8,653 nt of DNA from an uncultured Collinsella sp. (GCA_900547125.1 URFU01000092.1:1-8653); one strand, 5' to 3'; counted from the stretch's first letter, positions 1-7,035 are shown. The notes: generated by a model not told the origin, from the sequence alone. Made by a program: numbers and translations.

Positions 1-63
1 GTAGCTGTGGCCCAGCACGCGGCCCAGCACGCCGTAGGGACGGGTTGCAGCGGAATCGATCAT
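1..63 (-). CDS. aroE: Shikimate dehydrogenase, N-terminal fragment (cut by window start)
   Basis: Shikimate dehydrogenase reduces 3-dehydroshikimate to shikimate with NADPH. Only the first 21 codons are present, starting at the ATG at 63-61 on the minus strand and running off the window edge. The visible residues include TRPYGVLG followed by LGHSY. This matches the family's N-terminal substrate-binding signature (YGVxGxPLxHSxSP), whose Ser and His region binds shikimate. The ATG follows the pheA stop (66-64) with no gap, so the two genes are almost certainly co-transcribed and translationally coupled. The pathway context supports the call. I cannot see whether it is a stand-alone AroE or part of a larger fusion, nor whether the rest is intact. 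Confidence 0.8.
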   Translation of the reverse strand, partial: MIDSAATRPYGVLGRVLGHSY

Positions 64-1209
64 CTAGAGTACCTCCGTGTAGCTGCCAAAGTAGGTGAAG
101 TTCTCGCACACGTCGTCGATGGAATCGAGCAGGTCGTCGAGGGCCTTGCTGCCAAAGGGGCAGTCCAGATCAAAGTAGAACATAAACTCAAAGTCGCGGC
201 CGGGGATGGGGCGGCTCTCGAGCTTGATGAGGTTGATATTGAGCGCGTAGAAGCGCTCGAGTACGCGATAGAGCGCGCCCGGCTCGTTGGCCGTGGTGAT
301 CATGAGCGAGGTGCGGTTGGCGCCGGGGTAGACGCGCGGCTCGCGGCTGATGACGACAAAGCGCGTGTAGTTGTTGTCCGAGTCCTGGATGTTGGGCTCC
401 AGCATCTCCAGGCCATAGAGTGCCGCGCAGCTGCGCGAGGCGATGGCGGCGACGTCGGTGCGCTCGGAGTTGGCGACCATCTCGGCCGACATGGCCGTGT
501 TTGGGTACTTGGTGGCGTGCAGGTCGTGCGCCTCGATAAAGCTGGCGCACTGCGCGATGGCCTGGCCGTGGCTGTAGACCTCGCGTATGTCCGCGAGCTT
601 GGTGCCGGGCTTGACGAGCAAGTTGTGGTCGATCTTGAGGCGAAGCGAGCGCACGATGTGGAAGTCGAACTGGGCGAGCAGGTCGTAGACGGCGTTGACC
701 GATCCGGCTGTGGAGTTCTCGATGGGCAGCACGCCAAACTCGCAGAAGCCGTCACGCACAGCGCGCATAACGCCTTCGAAGGTCTCGAAAAACGCGATGT
801 CGGGCACGTCGAAGAGTTTGCACGCGGCGATCTGGCTATAGGCACCTTCCACGCCCTGGCAGGCGACGCTGGCAGTCTGGGGGAAGGGCGTGTCGAAGGC
901 TACGGCCGTGGCGTGGGCCTTTTGCGAGACGGTGATGCCCTTGAGCTCGTTGATGTAGCGCTGCTGCTCGGCCTTGCTCATGCTCATGAGGAGACGAAAC
1001 AGGGCGATGGTCTGTGCCTCGTAGCGCTCGGGCGCGCGGCTGGCGAGGTTGTTGAGCTTGGAGCGCTCGCGGGCGGGGTCAAAGACGGCCTTGCCCATCT
1101 CGATCTTTGATTTGGCGACCTCGGTGGCAATGTCCATGCGCTCGACAAAGCTGTTGAGGAGCGTGGTGTCGATGCCATCGATGGCCTGGCGGATGTCAGC
1201 AAGGTCCAT
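64..1209 (-). CDS. pheA: Bifunctional chorismate mutase / prephenate dehydratase (P-protein)
   Basis: A 381-residue P-protein that converts chorismate to prephenate and then to phenylpyruvate, the precursor of phenylalanine, in the cytoplasm. Residues 1-90 are an AroQ-type chorismate mutase helical domain, with R7, the ERM motif around R24, K35 and the RE pair at 47-48. A prephenate dehydratase domain follows, with GVLPIENSTAGSV, the YSHGQAIAQC stretch and the catalytic TRF motif after DSDNNY. The C-terminal part is an ACT domain with EPGALYRVL and ESRP, the phenylalanine-binding signature, so feedback inhibition by Phe is expected. I chose the ATG at 1209 because AAAGGGG lies five to six bases upstream. 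A GTG at 1224 would add five residues but has no ribosome site. It is separated from aroC by 137 nt containing a long inverted repeat, so it may form its own unit with aroE. Confidence 0.95.
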   Translation of the reverse strand: MDLADIRQAIDGIDTTLLNSFVERMDIATEVAKSKIEMGKAVFDPARERSKLNNLASRAPERYEAQTIALFRLLMSMSKAEQQRYINELKGITVSQKAHATAVAFDTPFPQTASVACQGVEGAYSQIAACKLFDVPDIAFFETFEGVMRAVRDGFCEFGVLPIENSTAGSVNAVYDLLAQFDFHIVRSLRLKIDHNLLVKPGTKLADIREVYSHGQAIAQCASFIEAHDLHATKYPNTAMSAEMVANSERTDVAAIASRSCAALYGLEMLEPNIQDSDNNYTRFVVISREPRVYPGANRTSLMITTANEPGALYRVLERFYALNINLIKLESRPIPGRDFEFMFYFDLDCPFGSKALDDLLDSIDDVCENFTYFGSYTEVL

Positions 1210-1230
1210 AGGGACCCCTTTCACGTGTCG

Positions 1231-1306
1231 GTGATTTTTCTGGGACGGAGATTAAAAAATCATTGCGTACCTAATGATTTTTTAATCCCCGTCCCAGAAA
1301 AATCAC
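1231..1306. repeat. Near-perfect 34-bp inverted repeat between aroC and pheA
   Basis: The arms are 1231-1264 and 1273-1306, separated by an 8-nt loop. I paired every base: 33 of 34 match, and the only mismatch is A1249 against C1288. Each arm combines an AT-rich outer part (GTGATTTTTC), a GC-rich block (TGGGACGG) and an AT-rich inner part (GATTAAAAAATCATT). On transcripts from aroC towards pheA it would form a very stable hairpin ending about 20 nt before the pheA ATG. There is no U-run directly after the outer stem, so it is not a textbook intrinsic terminator, although the U-rich inner arm could act as one. Its length and symmetry also fit a dispersed palindromic element. The structure is read directly; its function is not known to me. 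Confidence 0.9.
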
Positions 1307-1318
1307 TGGGTGGGCGTG

Positions 1319-1338
1319 GGGGGCCGGAGTTGGCCCCC
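1319..1338 (-). terminator. GC-rich hairpin just after aroC stop, possible terminator
   Basis: A 7-bp all-GC stem (1319-1325 with 1332-1338) and a 6-nt loop begin 8 nt after the aroC stop codon on the minus strand. No U-run follows, so on its own it is a weak candidate for an intrinsic terminator. It may instead protect the mRNA 3' end or work together with the long inverted repeat at 1231-1306 to separate the aroF-aroC transcript from pheA-aroE. Confidence 0.4.
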
Positions 1339-1346
1339 GGAGATTT

Positions 1347-2444
1347 TTAGAGCTGGCCTGCGTCCTCGAGGAGGGCGTCCCAGATGGCGAGGGCGGCGGC
1401 TGCTTCGGCTACGGGGACGGCGCGCGGGACGATGCAGGGATCGTGGCGGCCGTGGACCGAGAGCTCGGCATTTTCCATGGCGTCCATGTCTACGGTCTGC
1501 TGCTCGCGGCCAATTGAGGGCGTCGGCTTTACGGCCATGCGCCACATGACGGGCGCGCCGGTCGAAATACCGCCCAGGATGCCGCCGGCGTTGTTGGATT
1601 CAACCTCGATCTCGCCCGACTCTGCATCGATGCGATACGGATCGTTGTTCTCGCTGCCGCGCATGGCGGCCACGGCAAAGCCCATGCCAAACTCCACACC
1701 CTTTACGGCGGGAATGCCAAATGCGATTTGCGCGATGCGGTTCTCGATGCCGTCGAACATGGGGTCTCCGATGCCCGTAGGCAGTCCGTAGATGCCGCAC
1801 TCCACGATGCCACCGATGCTGTCGAGCTCGTCGCGCGCGGCCAGAATCTCCTCGCGCATGCGACCGGCAGCGGCGGCGTCAATGCAGGGCAAGTCGTTCG
1901 TAAGAATTGCCTTGCGGTCGGCCTCGCGATAGACCATATCGTCCATCGGCAGGTCGGAGATGCCGCCGATCTGCGCGACGTGCGCCATGACCTGAATGCC
2001 GCGGGCCTCGAGTGCCTGCAGCGCAATGCCGCCGGCGATGCATAAGGGTGCCGTTAGGCGGCCGGAGAAATGCCCGCCACCAGCGACATCGTGCATGTTG
2101 TGATACTTCACGCGCGCCGGAAAGTCTGCGTGCCCGGGACGGGGCTTGCGGCGCAGCTCGGAGTAATCCTTGGAGCGCGTGTTGGTGTTCTCGATAATCG
2201 CGGCGATGGGCGCGCCGGTGGTATGTCCATCGACTACACCGGCGATGATATGCGCGGCGTCGGCCTCGCGTCGTTTGGTCGCGGTCTCGTCGCGACCGGG
2301 GGCTCGACGGTCGAGGAAGGACTGTAGCTGCTCCTGGTCCACGGCGATGCCCGCCGGAATGCCATCGAGCGAGCAGCCGATGGCGGGGGAGTGCGACTGT
2401 CCGAAGATGCTTAAGTGTAAGACGTTGCCAAAGGTCGAGGACAT
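1347..2444 (-). CDS. aroC: Chorismate synthase
   Basis: Chorismate synthase performs the last shikimate-pathway step, trans-elimination of phosphate from EPSP to give chorismate, using reduced FMN without net redox change. The 365-residue protein has the usual length. Family signatures are present: GQSHSPAIGCSLDGIPAG near the N terminus, RPGHADF, the glycine-rich AGGGHFSGR segment in the flavin-binding region, and the C-terminal GRHDPC followed by RAVPVAEAAAALA. The start is firm: the ATG lies one base after the aroA stop, and its ribosome site GAGGAGGAA is formed by aroA's final Glu codons. This points to translational coupling with aroA. Many actinobacterial relatives have about 390-400 residues, so this is at the shorter, enterobacterial-like end, but no signature is missing. 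Confidence 0.96.
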   Translation of the reverse strand: MSSTFGNVLHLSIFGQSHSPAIGCSLDGIPAGIAVDQEQLQSFLDRRAPGRDETATKRREADAAHIIAGVVDGHTTGAPIAAIIENTNTRSKDYSELRRKPRPGHADFPARVKYHNMHDVAGGGHFSGRLTAPLCIAGGIALQALEARGIQVMAHVAQIGGISDLPMDDMVYREADRKAILTNDLPCIDAAAAGRMREEILAARDELDSIGGIVECGIYGLPTGIGDPMFDGIENRIAQIAFGIPAVKGVEFGMGFAVAAMRGSENNDPYRIDAESGEIEVESNNAGGILGGISTGAPVMWRMAVKPTPSIGREQQTVDMDAMENAELSVHGRHDPCIVPRAVPVAEAAAALAIWDALLEDAGQL

Positions 2445-2445
2445 G

Positions 2446-3765
2446 CTATTCCTCCTCGAGCGTGACCTTGCCGCCCAGTAGGCGGTAGTGGTCGAAGAAA
2501 TCGGGATAGGACTTGTTGACGGCCTCGGCGCCGTGGATCACGACCTCGCCGGTGGCGCGGCTCGCGGCGATGGCGGCCATCATGGCGATGCGGTGGTCGT
2601 TGTGCGAATCGACCTCACCGCCGATAAAGGCATCGACACCCTTGATGATGAGGTCATCGCCGGCAATGCGCACCTGTGCGCCCAGCGCGGTGAGCTCGCG
2701 GGTGGTGGTGACCAGACGGTCAGATTCCTTGATGCGCAGGCGCGCACAGTCACGGATGAACGTGCGGCCCTGAGCCAGCGAGGCCACGGCCGAGATAACG
2801 GGTACCAGGTCGGGAATGTCGTGGGCGCTCATCTCAAAGCCGGCGAGCTTGTCGGACTGCACGGTGGCGGCGTTGGTGGAGCGCACGATGCGGGCGCCAA
2901 AGCGCGATAGCGCGGCTTGCAGGTTGGGGGCGCCCTGTGTGGAGCTCTTGGTCTCACTCTGTTCTGTGTTGTGGGCGTTGCCGTTGGCGCCGGCACTCTG
3001 CCTATTGGCAGCGGGGGACCAGTCGCCCTCGACGGCCACGCTGCCGGGCGTGCGATACGAGCCACTGCTCACGCGGAAGTTCGTGACCTCGGGCTGGCCG
3101 TCCTTGGCCGGAATACGCTCGACGTTGACCTCGACGCCAAAGGCCTTCATGGCCTGGATGGTCAGGTTGATGTAGGGGCGGCTCTCGATGAGGCCGGTTA
3201 CCTGCACGCAGGAGGGCTGGGCCAGCAGCGGGGCTGCCAGCAGCAGGCCGGAGATATACTGCGAGCTCACGTTGCCCGGCAGCACAAAGGTGCCCGGGCG
3301 CATGCGGCCGCTCGTCTTGAGCGGAAAACCGCCCAGGCCCTGCAGGTCGCAACCGGCGGCGATGATCTCGTCCGAGAGCGGGGAGAGCGGGCGGGCGCCC
3401 AGGCGGCCCTGGCCCACGAAGGTGGCATTCGCACCCAGCGCGCAGGCGACGGGCAGCATAAAGCGCAGCGTGGAGCCGCTTTCGCCGCAGTCAAGCGTGC
3501 CGCCGGCAAGGGCCTTGAGCAGGCCAAACTCAACACTCTTCATGGTGGGGTGGACCTGGAAGCCGTCCTCGACGGTCTCGATGCGAGCGCCCAGGGCCGT
3601 GAGACAGCGCACCGTGGCCTCGATATCGGCGCAGGTGGTGTTGCAGGTGACGTGCGTCTCGCCGTTGGCAAGCGCAGCGCAGATGATCAGGCGATGCGCC
3701 ATCGACTTGGACGCGATGGCGGGAACGGTGCCCTTGAGCGGGGACGGGGTGATGCGGGCTAGCAT
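2446..3765 (-). CDS. aroA: 3-phosphoshikimate 1-carboxyvinyltransferase (EPSP synthase) with an odd polar segment
   Basis: EPSP synthase transfers the enolpyruvyl group of PEP to shikimate-3-phosphate. With the ATG at 3765 the product is 439 residues. A longer frame opens at 3846, but the family N terminus (LARITPSPLKGTVPAIASKS) begins here and GGGAGA lies nine bases upstream. Recognisable site residues are K20/S21/R25, GESGST at 94-99, R121 and R125, SSQ at 167-169, S195 and Y198, D319, RIKESDR at 344-350, DHR at 390-392 and K418. The exception is residues 254-281: after EGDWSPAA the family has a hydrophobic strand and an S-x-QGD-like motif, but here there is a run of N, Q, S, T and E of similar length, with codons (AGG, AGT, ACA, AAT) rare in neighbouring genes. 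The ATG overlaps the aroB stop by 7 nt. Activity is likely but not certain. Confidence 0.92.
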   Translation of the reverse strand: MLARITPSPLKGTVPAIASKSMAHRLIICAALANGETHVTCNTTCADIEATVRCLTALGARIETVEDGFQVHPTMKSVEFGLLKALAGGTLDCGESGSTLRFMLPVACALGANATFVGQGRLGARPLSPLSDEIIAAGCDLQGLGGFPLKTSGRMRPGTFVLPGNVSSQYISGLLLAAPLLAQPSCVQVTGLIESRPYINLTIQAMKAFGVEVNVERIPAKDGQPEVTNFRVSSGSYRTPGSVAVEGDWSPAANRQSAGANGNAHNTEQSETKSSTQGAPNLQAALSRFGARIVRSTNAATVQSDKLAGFEMSAHDIPDLVPVISAVASLAQGRTFIRDCARLRIKESDRLVTTTRELTALGAQVRIAGDDLIIKGVDAFIGGEVDSHNDHRIAMMAAIAASRATGEVVIHGAEAVNKSYPDFFDHYRLLGGKVTLEEE

Positions 3766-4865
3766 GCGGATGCGTCTCCCTTCTGGCCGAGGCCCTCGGC
3801 AATGAGTTCGTGGAAAGTGGAAAGCGGCGTGCGGTCGATGCTGCAACGGCCAATGTCGTGCGGAATTACCAGGTCGATAGTGTCACCGGCGCGCTTTTTG
3901 TCGTGGAGTGCCTCGGCAAAGACGGCGTCGGCCGAAAGCCTGCAGCGGGTCTTGAGGCCGTGGCGCGCGCAGAGCTCCTCGATGCGAGCGGGAAGTTCGG
4001 CGTCGCAAATGCCGTGCAAGGCCGCGGCGCGCGTGATGATGCCCATGCCGATCGAAACGCAGTTGCCGTGCCCCAGCTCAAAGTTCTCGCAGGCCTCGAC
4101 GGCATGTCCGGCGCTGTGTCCAAAGTTGAGGAGCTTGCGCTGGTTGGTTTCGCGCTCGTCGGCGACGACAACGGCGCGCTAGATGTCGATATTGCGGGCG
4201 ATGATGAGTGCTACGCGGGCCACATCGCGGTTGAGCAGCTCCAGCGTGAGCGGGGTCTTCTCCAGCTCGGCGAAAAGCTCCGGGTCGGCGATCACGGCGT
4301 GCTTGACGACCTCGCCGCAGCCGTCGGCGAACTGCTCGGGCGTGAGGGTGGCAAGGCATCCCACGTCGGCGATAACCACGCTCGGCTGCCAAAAGGCGCC
4401 GGCCAAGTTCTTGCCGGCGGCCAGGTCGATGGCCGTCTTGCCGCCCACCGACGAGTCCACCATGGCGAGCAGGCTCGTGGGGATCTGCACAAACTTGCAG
4501 CCACGCATGTAGGTGGCGGCCACAAAGCCGGCCACGTCGCCCACGACGCCGCCGCCGAGCGCCACGATCACGTCGGAGCGCGAAAGCTCGTGCTCGGCCA
4601 CAAACTCCAAAATGGCAACATAGGTTTCGGCGCGCTTATGGGCCTCGCCGGCCTCGAAGGTGCAGATGCTCACCTCGTAGCCTGATGCCTCCAGACTCTG
4701 CTTAACTGGCATCTGGTAGAGCGGGCCCACGTTGGTGTCCGTCACGATGACGGCCTTGGTGCCGCCGGCAGTGGCGCGCACGAGCGGTCCCGCCTGCTCC
4801 AGCAAAAACGTGCCTACATGCACCTGGTAGGGGCGTGCGGTGTCGATATCGATGGTAATCGCCAT
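3759..4865 (-). pseudogene. aroB: 3-dehydroquinate synthase interrupted by an in-frame amber codon
   Basis: 3-Dehydroquinate synthase converts DAHP to 3-dehydroquinate using NAD and zinc. From the ATG at 4865 (AAAGGA nine bases upstream) the frame is open for 228 codons, meets TAG at 4181-4179, then continues in the same frame for 139 codons to the stop at 3759. Total length, 368 codons, is normal for AroB. Before the stop are the NAD-binding GGGVVGD (104-110), IPTSLLAMVDSSVGGKTAID and the metal-ligand E185 in GCGEVVKHA. After it are NFGHSAGHAVE (H250) and LGHG (H266), the expected zinc ligands. The truncated product would lack these and should be inactive. The stop takes a position where homologues usually have a basic residue (IxIKxxVV), consistent with a single AAG-to-TAG change. 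It could be a true null mutation, a sequencing error or a readthrough site. No frameshift is needed to explain it. Confidence 0.9.
4179..4181 (-). other. Premature TAG codon inside aroB
   Basis: The plus-strand bases at 4179-4181 read CTA, giving TAG on the coding strand at aroB codon 229. The flanking translation, ARNIDI before and RAVVVADERE after, is uninterrupted family sequence, so this one codon is the only lesion. No ribosome site or good restart is visible directly downstream; the next in-frame ATG is codon 274, beyond the zinc ligands. Confidence 0.9.
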
Positions 4866-4901
4866 AAGCTTCGGTCCTTTCGACCTGGCGTGATAGGTGG
4901 T

Positions 4902-5816
4902 CTAGTGGGAGGCCTCGTCGTCGAGCGCGCGCTTAATGCGGTCGCCCTCGGCAAGGAGATTCTCCAGATAGCGCTGGTCGCGGTCCTTAAGGGCGCGGCT
5001 GTAGGCGCCAAGCGACTCGATCAGATGGTCGATCTCGAAGGCGAGCGCGTTGGCGTCGTCGATCATGAGCTCGGACCACATTTGCGGGTTGAGGTGCGCC
5101 ACGCGGGTGAGATCGCGGTAGCTACCGGCCGAAAAGCCGTGGTGGACCTGGGCGGTCGGACTCTTTACGTAGGCGTTGGATACCACGTGCGCAAGCTGGC
5201 TCGTGAAGGCGATGACGCGGTCGTGCTCGGCGGCGCTGGTCACGCTGAACTTGCCAAAGCCCAAGGGGCGCACCATCTCGCGCACCTGGCCCAAAAGCTC
5301 CAGCTTGAGCGCATCGTCCACTGCAGGCGGCACGAGCACGAGCGGCGCGCCCTGGAACAGGTCGGCGCGGGAGTGCGCATAGCCCGAGTACTGCGTGCCC
5401 GCCATGGGGTGCGCGCCCACAAAGTAAAAGCCGTGCTCGCGGGCAAGCTCAAAGGCCCGCTCACACACAATGCCCTTGACGCCCACGGTGTCGATCACCA
5501 CAGGACCCATGATGGCGTCGGTGTCGGTGGCGTCGGCGAGTGCCTGTGCATGCGCCTCGAGCCACTCGATGCAGGCCTCGGGGTAGCAGGCCAGGACGAT
5601 GATGTCGCATTCGCCGAGTGTCTTGTCGTTGAGCTCTCCGGCGACAGTGCCCATGCTGGCGGCCGTCATGACATCGTCATCGGGGTCCCAGGCCAGCACG
5701 CGGACGCCCGCCTGTGCATAGCCGCGGGCAAAGCTACCGCCGATGAGGCCCAGGCCGACGATACCGGCGCACTTGGGGCCGCCCTGGTTAACGCGCGCGT
5801 TTCTCACCGTACCCAT
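4902..5816 (-). CDS. tyrA: Prephenate dehydrogenase
   Basis: Prephenate dehydrogenase oxidatively decarboxylates prephenate to 4-hydroxyphenylpyruvate, the tyrosine precursor. The 304-residue protein has an N-terminal Rossmann fold with GLGLIGGS at 21-28 and an acidic residue after the second strand (AWDPDD), which favours NAD over NADP. Further on are DTVGVKG, the family motif GAHPMAG, and SAAEHDRVIAFTSQLAHVVS in the helical dimerisation domain with its conserved His. It ends soon after the helical domain and shows no C-terminal ACT domain, so tyrosine control, if any, is not through that module. The ATG is three bases after the DAHP synthase stop and its GGAG ribosome site lies within that gene's final codons, indicating coupling. 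A 36-nt gap precedes aroB. Confidence 0.93.
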   Translation of the reverse strand: MGTVRNARVNQGGPKCAGIVGLGLIGGSFARGYAQAGVRVLAWDPDDDVMTAASMGTVAGELNDKTLGECDIIVLACYPEACIEWLEAHAQALADATDTDAIMGPVVIDTVGVKGIVCERAFELAREHGFYFVGAHPMAGTQYSGYAHSRADLFQGAPLVLVPPAVDDALKLELLGQVREMVRPLGFGKFSVTSAAEHDRVIAFTSQLAHVVSNAYVKSPTAQVHHGFSAGSYRDLTRVAHLNPQMWSELMIDDANALAFEIDHLIESLGAYSRALKDRDQRYLENLLAEGDRIKRALDDEASH

Positions 5817-5819
5817 GGG

Positions 5820-6842
5820 TTACTCCATGGTCTCTTGGCAGACAACCTCGCGGATGGCTCGGATGCGGCGCATGGTGTCGTCGAATTGATCGGGGGTGAG
5901 GGCCTGGGCGCCGTCGGACCAGGCGCGGCTCGGCTCGTCGTGGACCTCGATCTCCAGGCCGTTGGCACCGCAGGCGGTCGCGGCGAGCGCCATGGGCTCA
6001 ACGTAGCGGGTGTAGCCGGTGGCGTGGCTGGGGTCGGCGACGACGGGCAGGTGCGACAGGTGGTGCAGCACCGGCACGGCGTTGAGGTCGAAGGTATTGC
6101 GGGTACGGGTCTCGAAGGTGCGGATACCGCGCTCGCACAGGATGACGTTGTCGTTGCCCTCGCTCATGATGTACTCGGCGGCCATAAGCAGCTCGTCGAT
6201 CGTGCCGGACATGCCGCGCTTGAGCAGGATCGGGGTCTTGGTCTTGCCGACCTCCTTGAGCAGGGGGAAGTTCTGGGCGTTGCGGGCGCCGATCTGCATG
6301 ACGTCAATCTTCTTGTCCAAGAAGACCTGCACGTCGCGCGGGTCCATGATCTCGGTGACGATCGGCATGTCGAGCTCGGCAGACGCCTCGCACAGCAGGT
6401 CGAGGCCGGCGGGGCCCATACCCTGGTAGGCGTAGGGGGAGGTGCGGGGCTTGTAGGCACCGCCGCGTAGCATCGTGGCGCCGGCGGCCTTTACGCGGCG
6501 TGCGATGCGAATGAGGGTCTCGCCCTCGACGGAGCAGGGGCCGGCGATGACTTGGAACTGGTCGCCGCCGATCTTGACGCCGTGGCCGCAGTCGATGACG
6601 GAGTCCTCGGGGTGGAACTTGCGGTTGGCGCGCTTGAACGGCTCGGAGACGCGCTGCACGCGCTCGACGACATCCATGGACTCGAGCAGGAACGGGTCGA
6701 TCTTGGTCGTATCGCCCACCAGGCCGATGATGGTCTCGTTCTCGCCGCGCGAGACATCGGTCTTCAGGCCTTTTTTCTCAATCCAGCTGACGATATGGCC
6801 GACGGCCTCGTCGCTGGCGCTCTGCTTTAAAATTGCAATCAT
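5820..6842 (-). CDS. aroF: DAHP synthase, type I-beta with N-terminal regulatory domain
   Basis: 3-Deoxy-D-arabino-heptulosonate 7-phosphate synthase condenses PEP with erythrose 4-phosphate, the committed entry step of the pathway. The 340-residue product has a ferredoxin-like N-terminal domain (about 1-75), as in Thermotoga-type enzymes where it mediates feedback inhibition by aromatic amino acids. The TIM barrel follows, with AGPCSVE (metal-ligand C103), GGAYKPRTSPYAYQG, QIGARNAQNF, KRGMSGTIDE and DPSHATG. I chose the ATG at 6842 because GAGGTGAGAGG precedes it at good spacing and homologues begin MIAI/MIVV-like. An upstream GTG-type extension to 6890 would read through the leader hairpin and is unlikely. 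It is the first gene of the operon, so its leader probably sets expression of tyrA, aroB, aroA and aroC. The symbol aroF is used loosely; aroG or aroA(f) would be equally defensible. Confidence 0.94.
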   Translation of the reverse strand: MIAILKQSASDEAVGHIVSWIEKKGLKTDVSRGENETIIGLVGDTTKIDPFLLESMDVVERVQRVSEPFKRANRKFHPEDSVIDCGHGVKIGGDQFQVIAGPCSVEGETLIRIARRVKAAGATMLRGGAYKPRTSPYAYQGMGPAGLDLLCEASAELDMPIVTEIMDPRDVQVFLDKKIDVMQIGARNAQNFPLLKEVGKTKTPILLKRGMSGTIDELLMAAEYIMSEGNDNVILCERGIRTFETRTRNTFDLNAVPVLHHLSHLPVVADPSHATGYTRYVEPMALAATACGANGLEIEVHDEPSRAWSDGAQALTPDQFDDTMRRIRAIREVVCQETME

Positions 6843-6852
6843 GGTGTGCCTC

Positions 6853-6915
6853 TCACCTCGATGGATAACTTTTGCAAAAACGGCCCGCAATGCGAGCCGT
6901 GTATATATGGTGCAT
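6853..6915 (-). CDS. Possible 20-codon leader peptide upstream of aroF
   Basis: An ATG at 6915 opens a 20-residue frame ending in TGA at 6855-6853, ten bases before the aroF start. It contains two Tyr and one Phe, and its codons span the terminator-like hairpin at 6874-6900. No ribosome site precedes the ATG, but the candidate promoter would start transcription within a few bases of it, so translation would have to be leaderless. The aromatic residues are not clustered as in classical attenuator peptides. A chance frame is quite possible. Confidence 0.2.
   Translation of the reverse strand: MHHIYTARIAGRFCKSYPSR
6874..6900 (-). terminator. Terminator-like hairpin in the aroF leader (candidate attenuator)
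   Basis: On the minus strand a 9-bp stem (one G-U pair; arms 6892-6900 and 6880-6888) with a 3-nt loop is followed by a run of five U. It lies 32 nt upstream of the aroF ATG, on the same strand, with no gene of that orientation ending before it. It is therefore placed to stop transcription into the aro operon. The arm 6879-6886 can alternatively pair, over 8 bp, with 6956-6963 further upstream. The hairpin is read from sequence; the attenuation role is inferred. Confidence 0.6.
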
Positions 6916-6923
6916 GAGAGTTT

Positions 6924-6953
6924 ATACTATCTGACTCGCTTTTGCCTTCTAAA
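6924..6953 (-). promoter_or_regulatory. Candidate promoter for the aroF-tyrA-aroB-aroA-aroC operon
   Basis: On the minus strand a -35-like TTTAGA (6953-6948) and a -10-like TAGTAT (6929-6924) are 18 nt apart; TATAAA overlaps at 6926-6921. Transcription would begin near 6915-6918, giving a leader of about 75 nt that includes the hairpin at 6874-6900. Matches to consensus are moderate, and a promoter further upstream towards 6990 cannot be excluded. Confidence 0.35.
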
Positions 6954-7005
6954 GTGGGCCGTTGCGCCGCGTCTCCCACGTAATTGCAAAGCTTTTTCTT
7001 TTATT

Positions 7006-7035
7006 TTGATAGCCCGTGGTGCACTTGGGTATAAT
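7006..7035 (+). promoter_or_regulatory. Promoter of the tRNA-Arg gene
   Basis: TTGATA at 7006-7011 and a perfect TATAAT at 7030-7035 are separated by 18 nt, a strong sigma-70-type promoter. The predicted start near 7042 leaves only about five bases before the mature tRNA 5' end at 7047. It diverges from the aroF promoter. Confidence 0.8.

Noticed and set aside
7..1110. 367-codon plus-strand open frame
   Set aside because: Antisense to pheA, with no recognisable domain and the same low-complexity composition.
2917..3762. 281-codon plus-strand open frame
   Set aside because: Antisense to aroA, which is supported by active-site residues along its whole length.
3866..4171. Idea that aroB is broken by a frameshift near 4047-4180
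   Set aside because: Frame arithmetic shows the parts before and after the TAG are in the same frame; the sequence between them translates as good AroB, so one stop codon explains everything.
4818..6470. 550-codon plus-strand open frame
   Set aside because: It lies antisense to tyrA and the DAHP synthase gene, both of which show complete family motifs. Its translation is rich in V, G, A, H and D repeats typical of antisense frames in high-GC genes.
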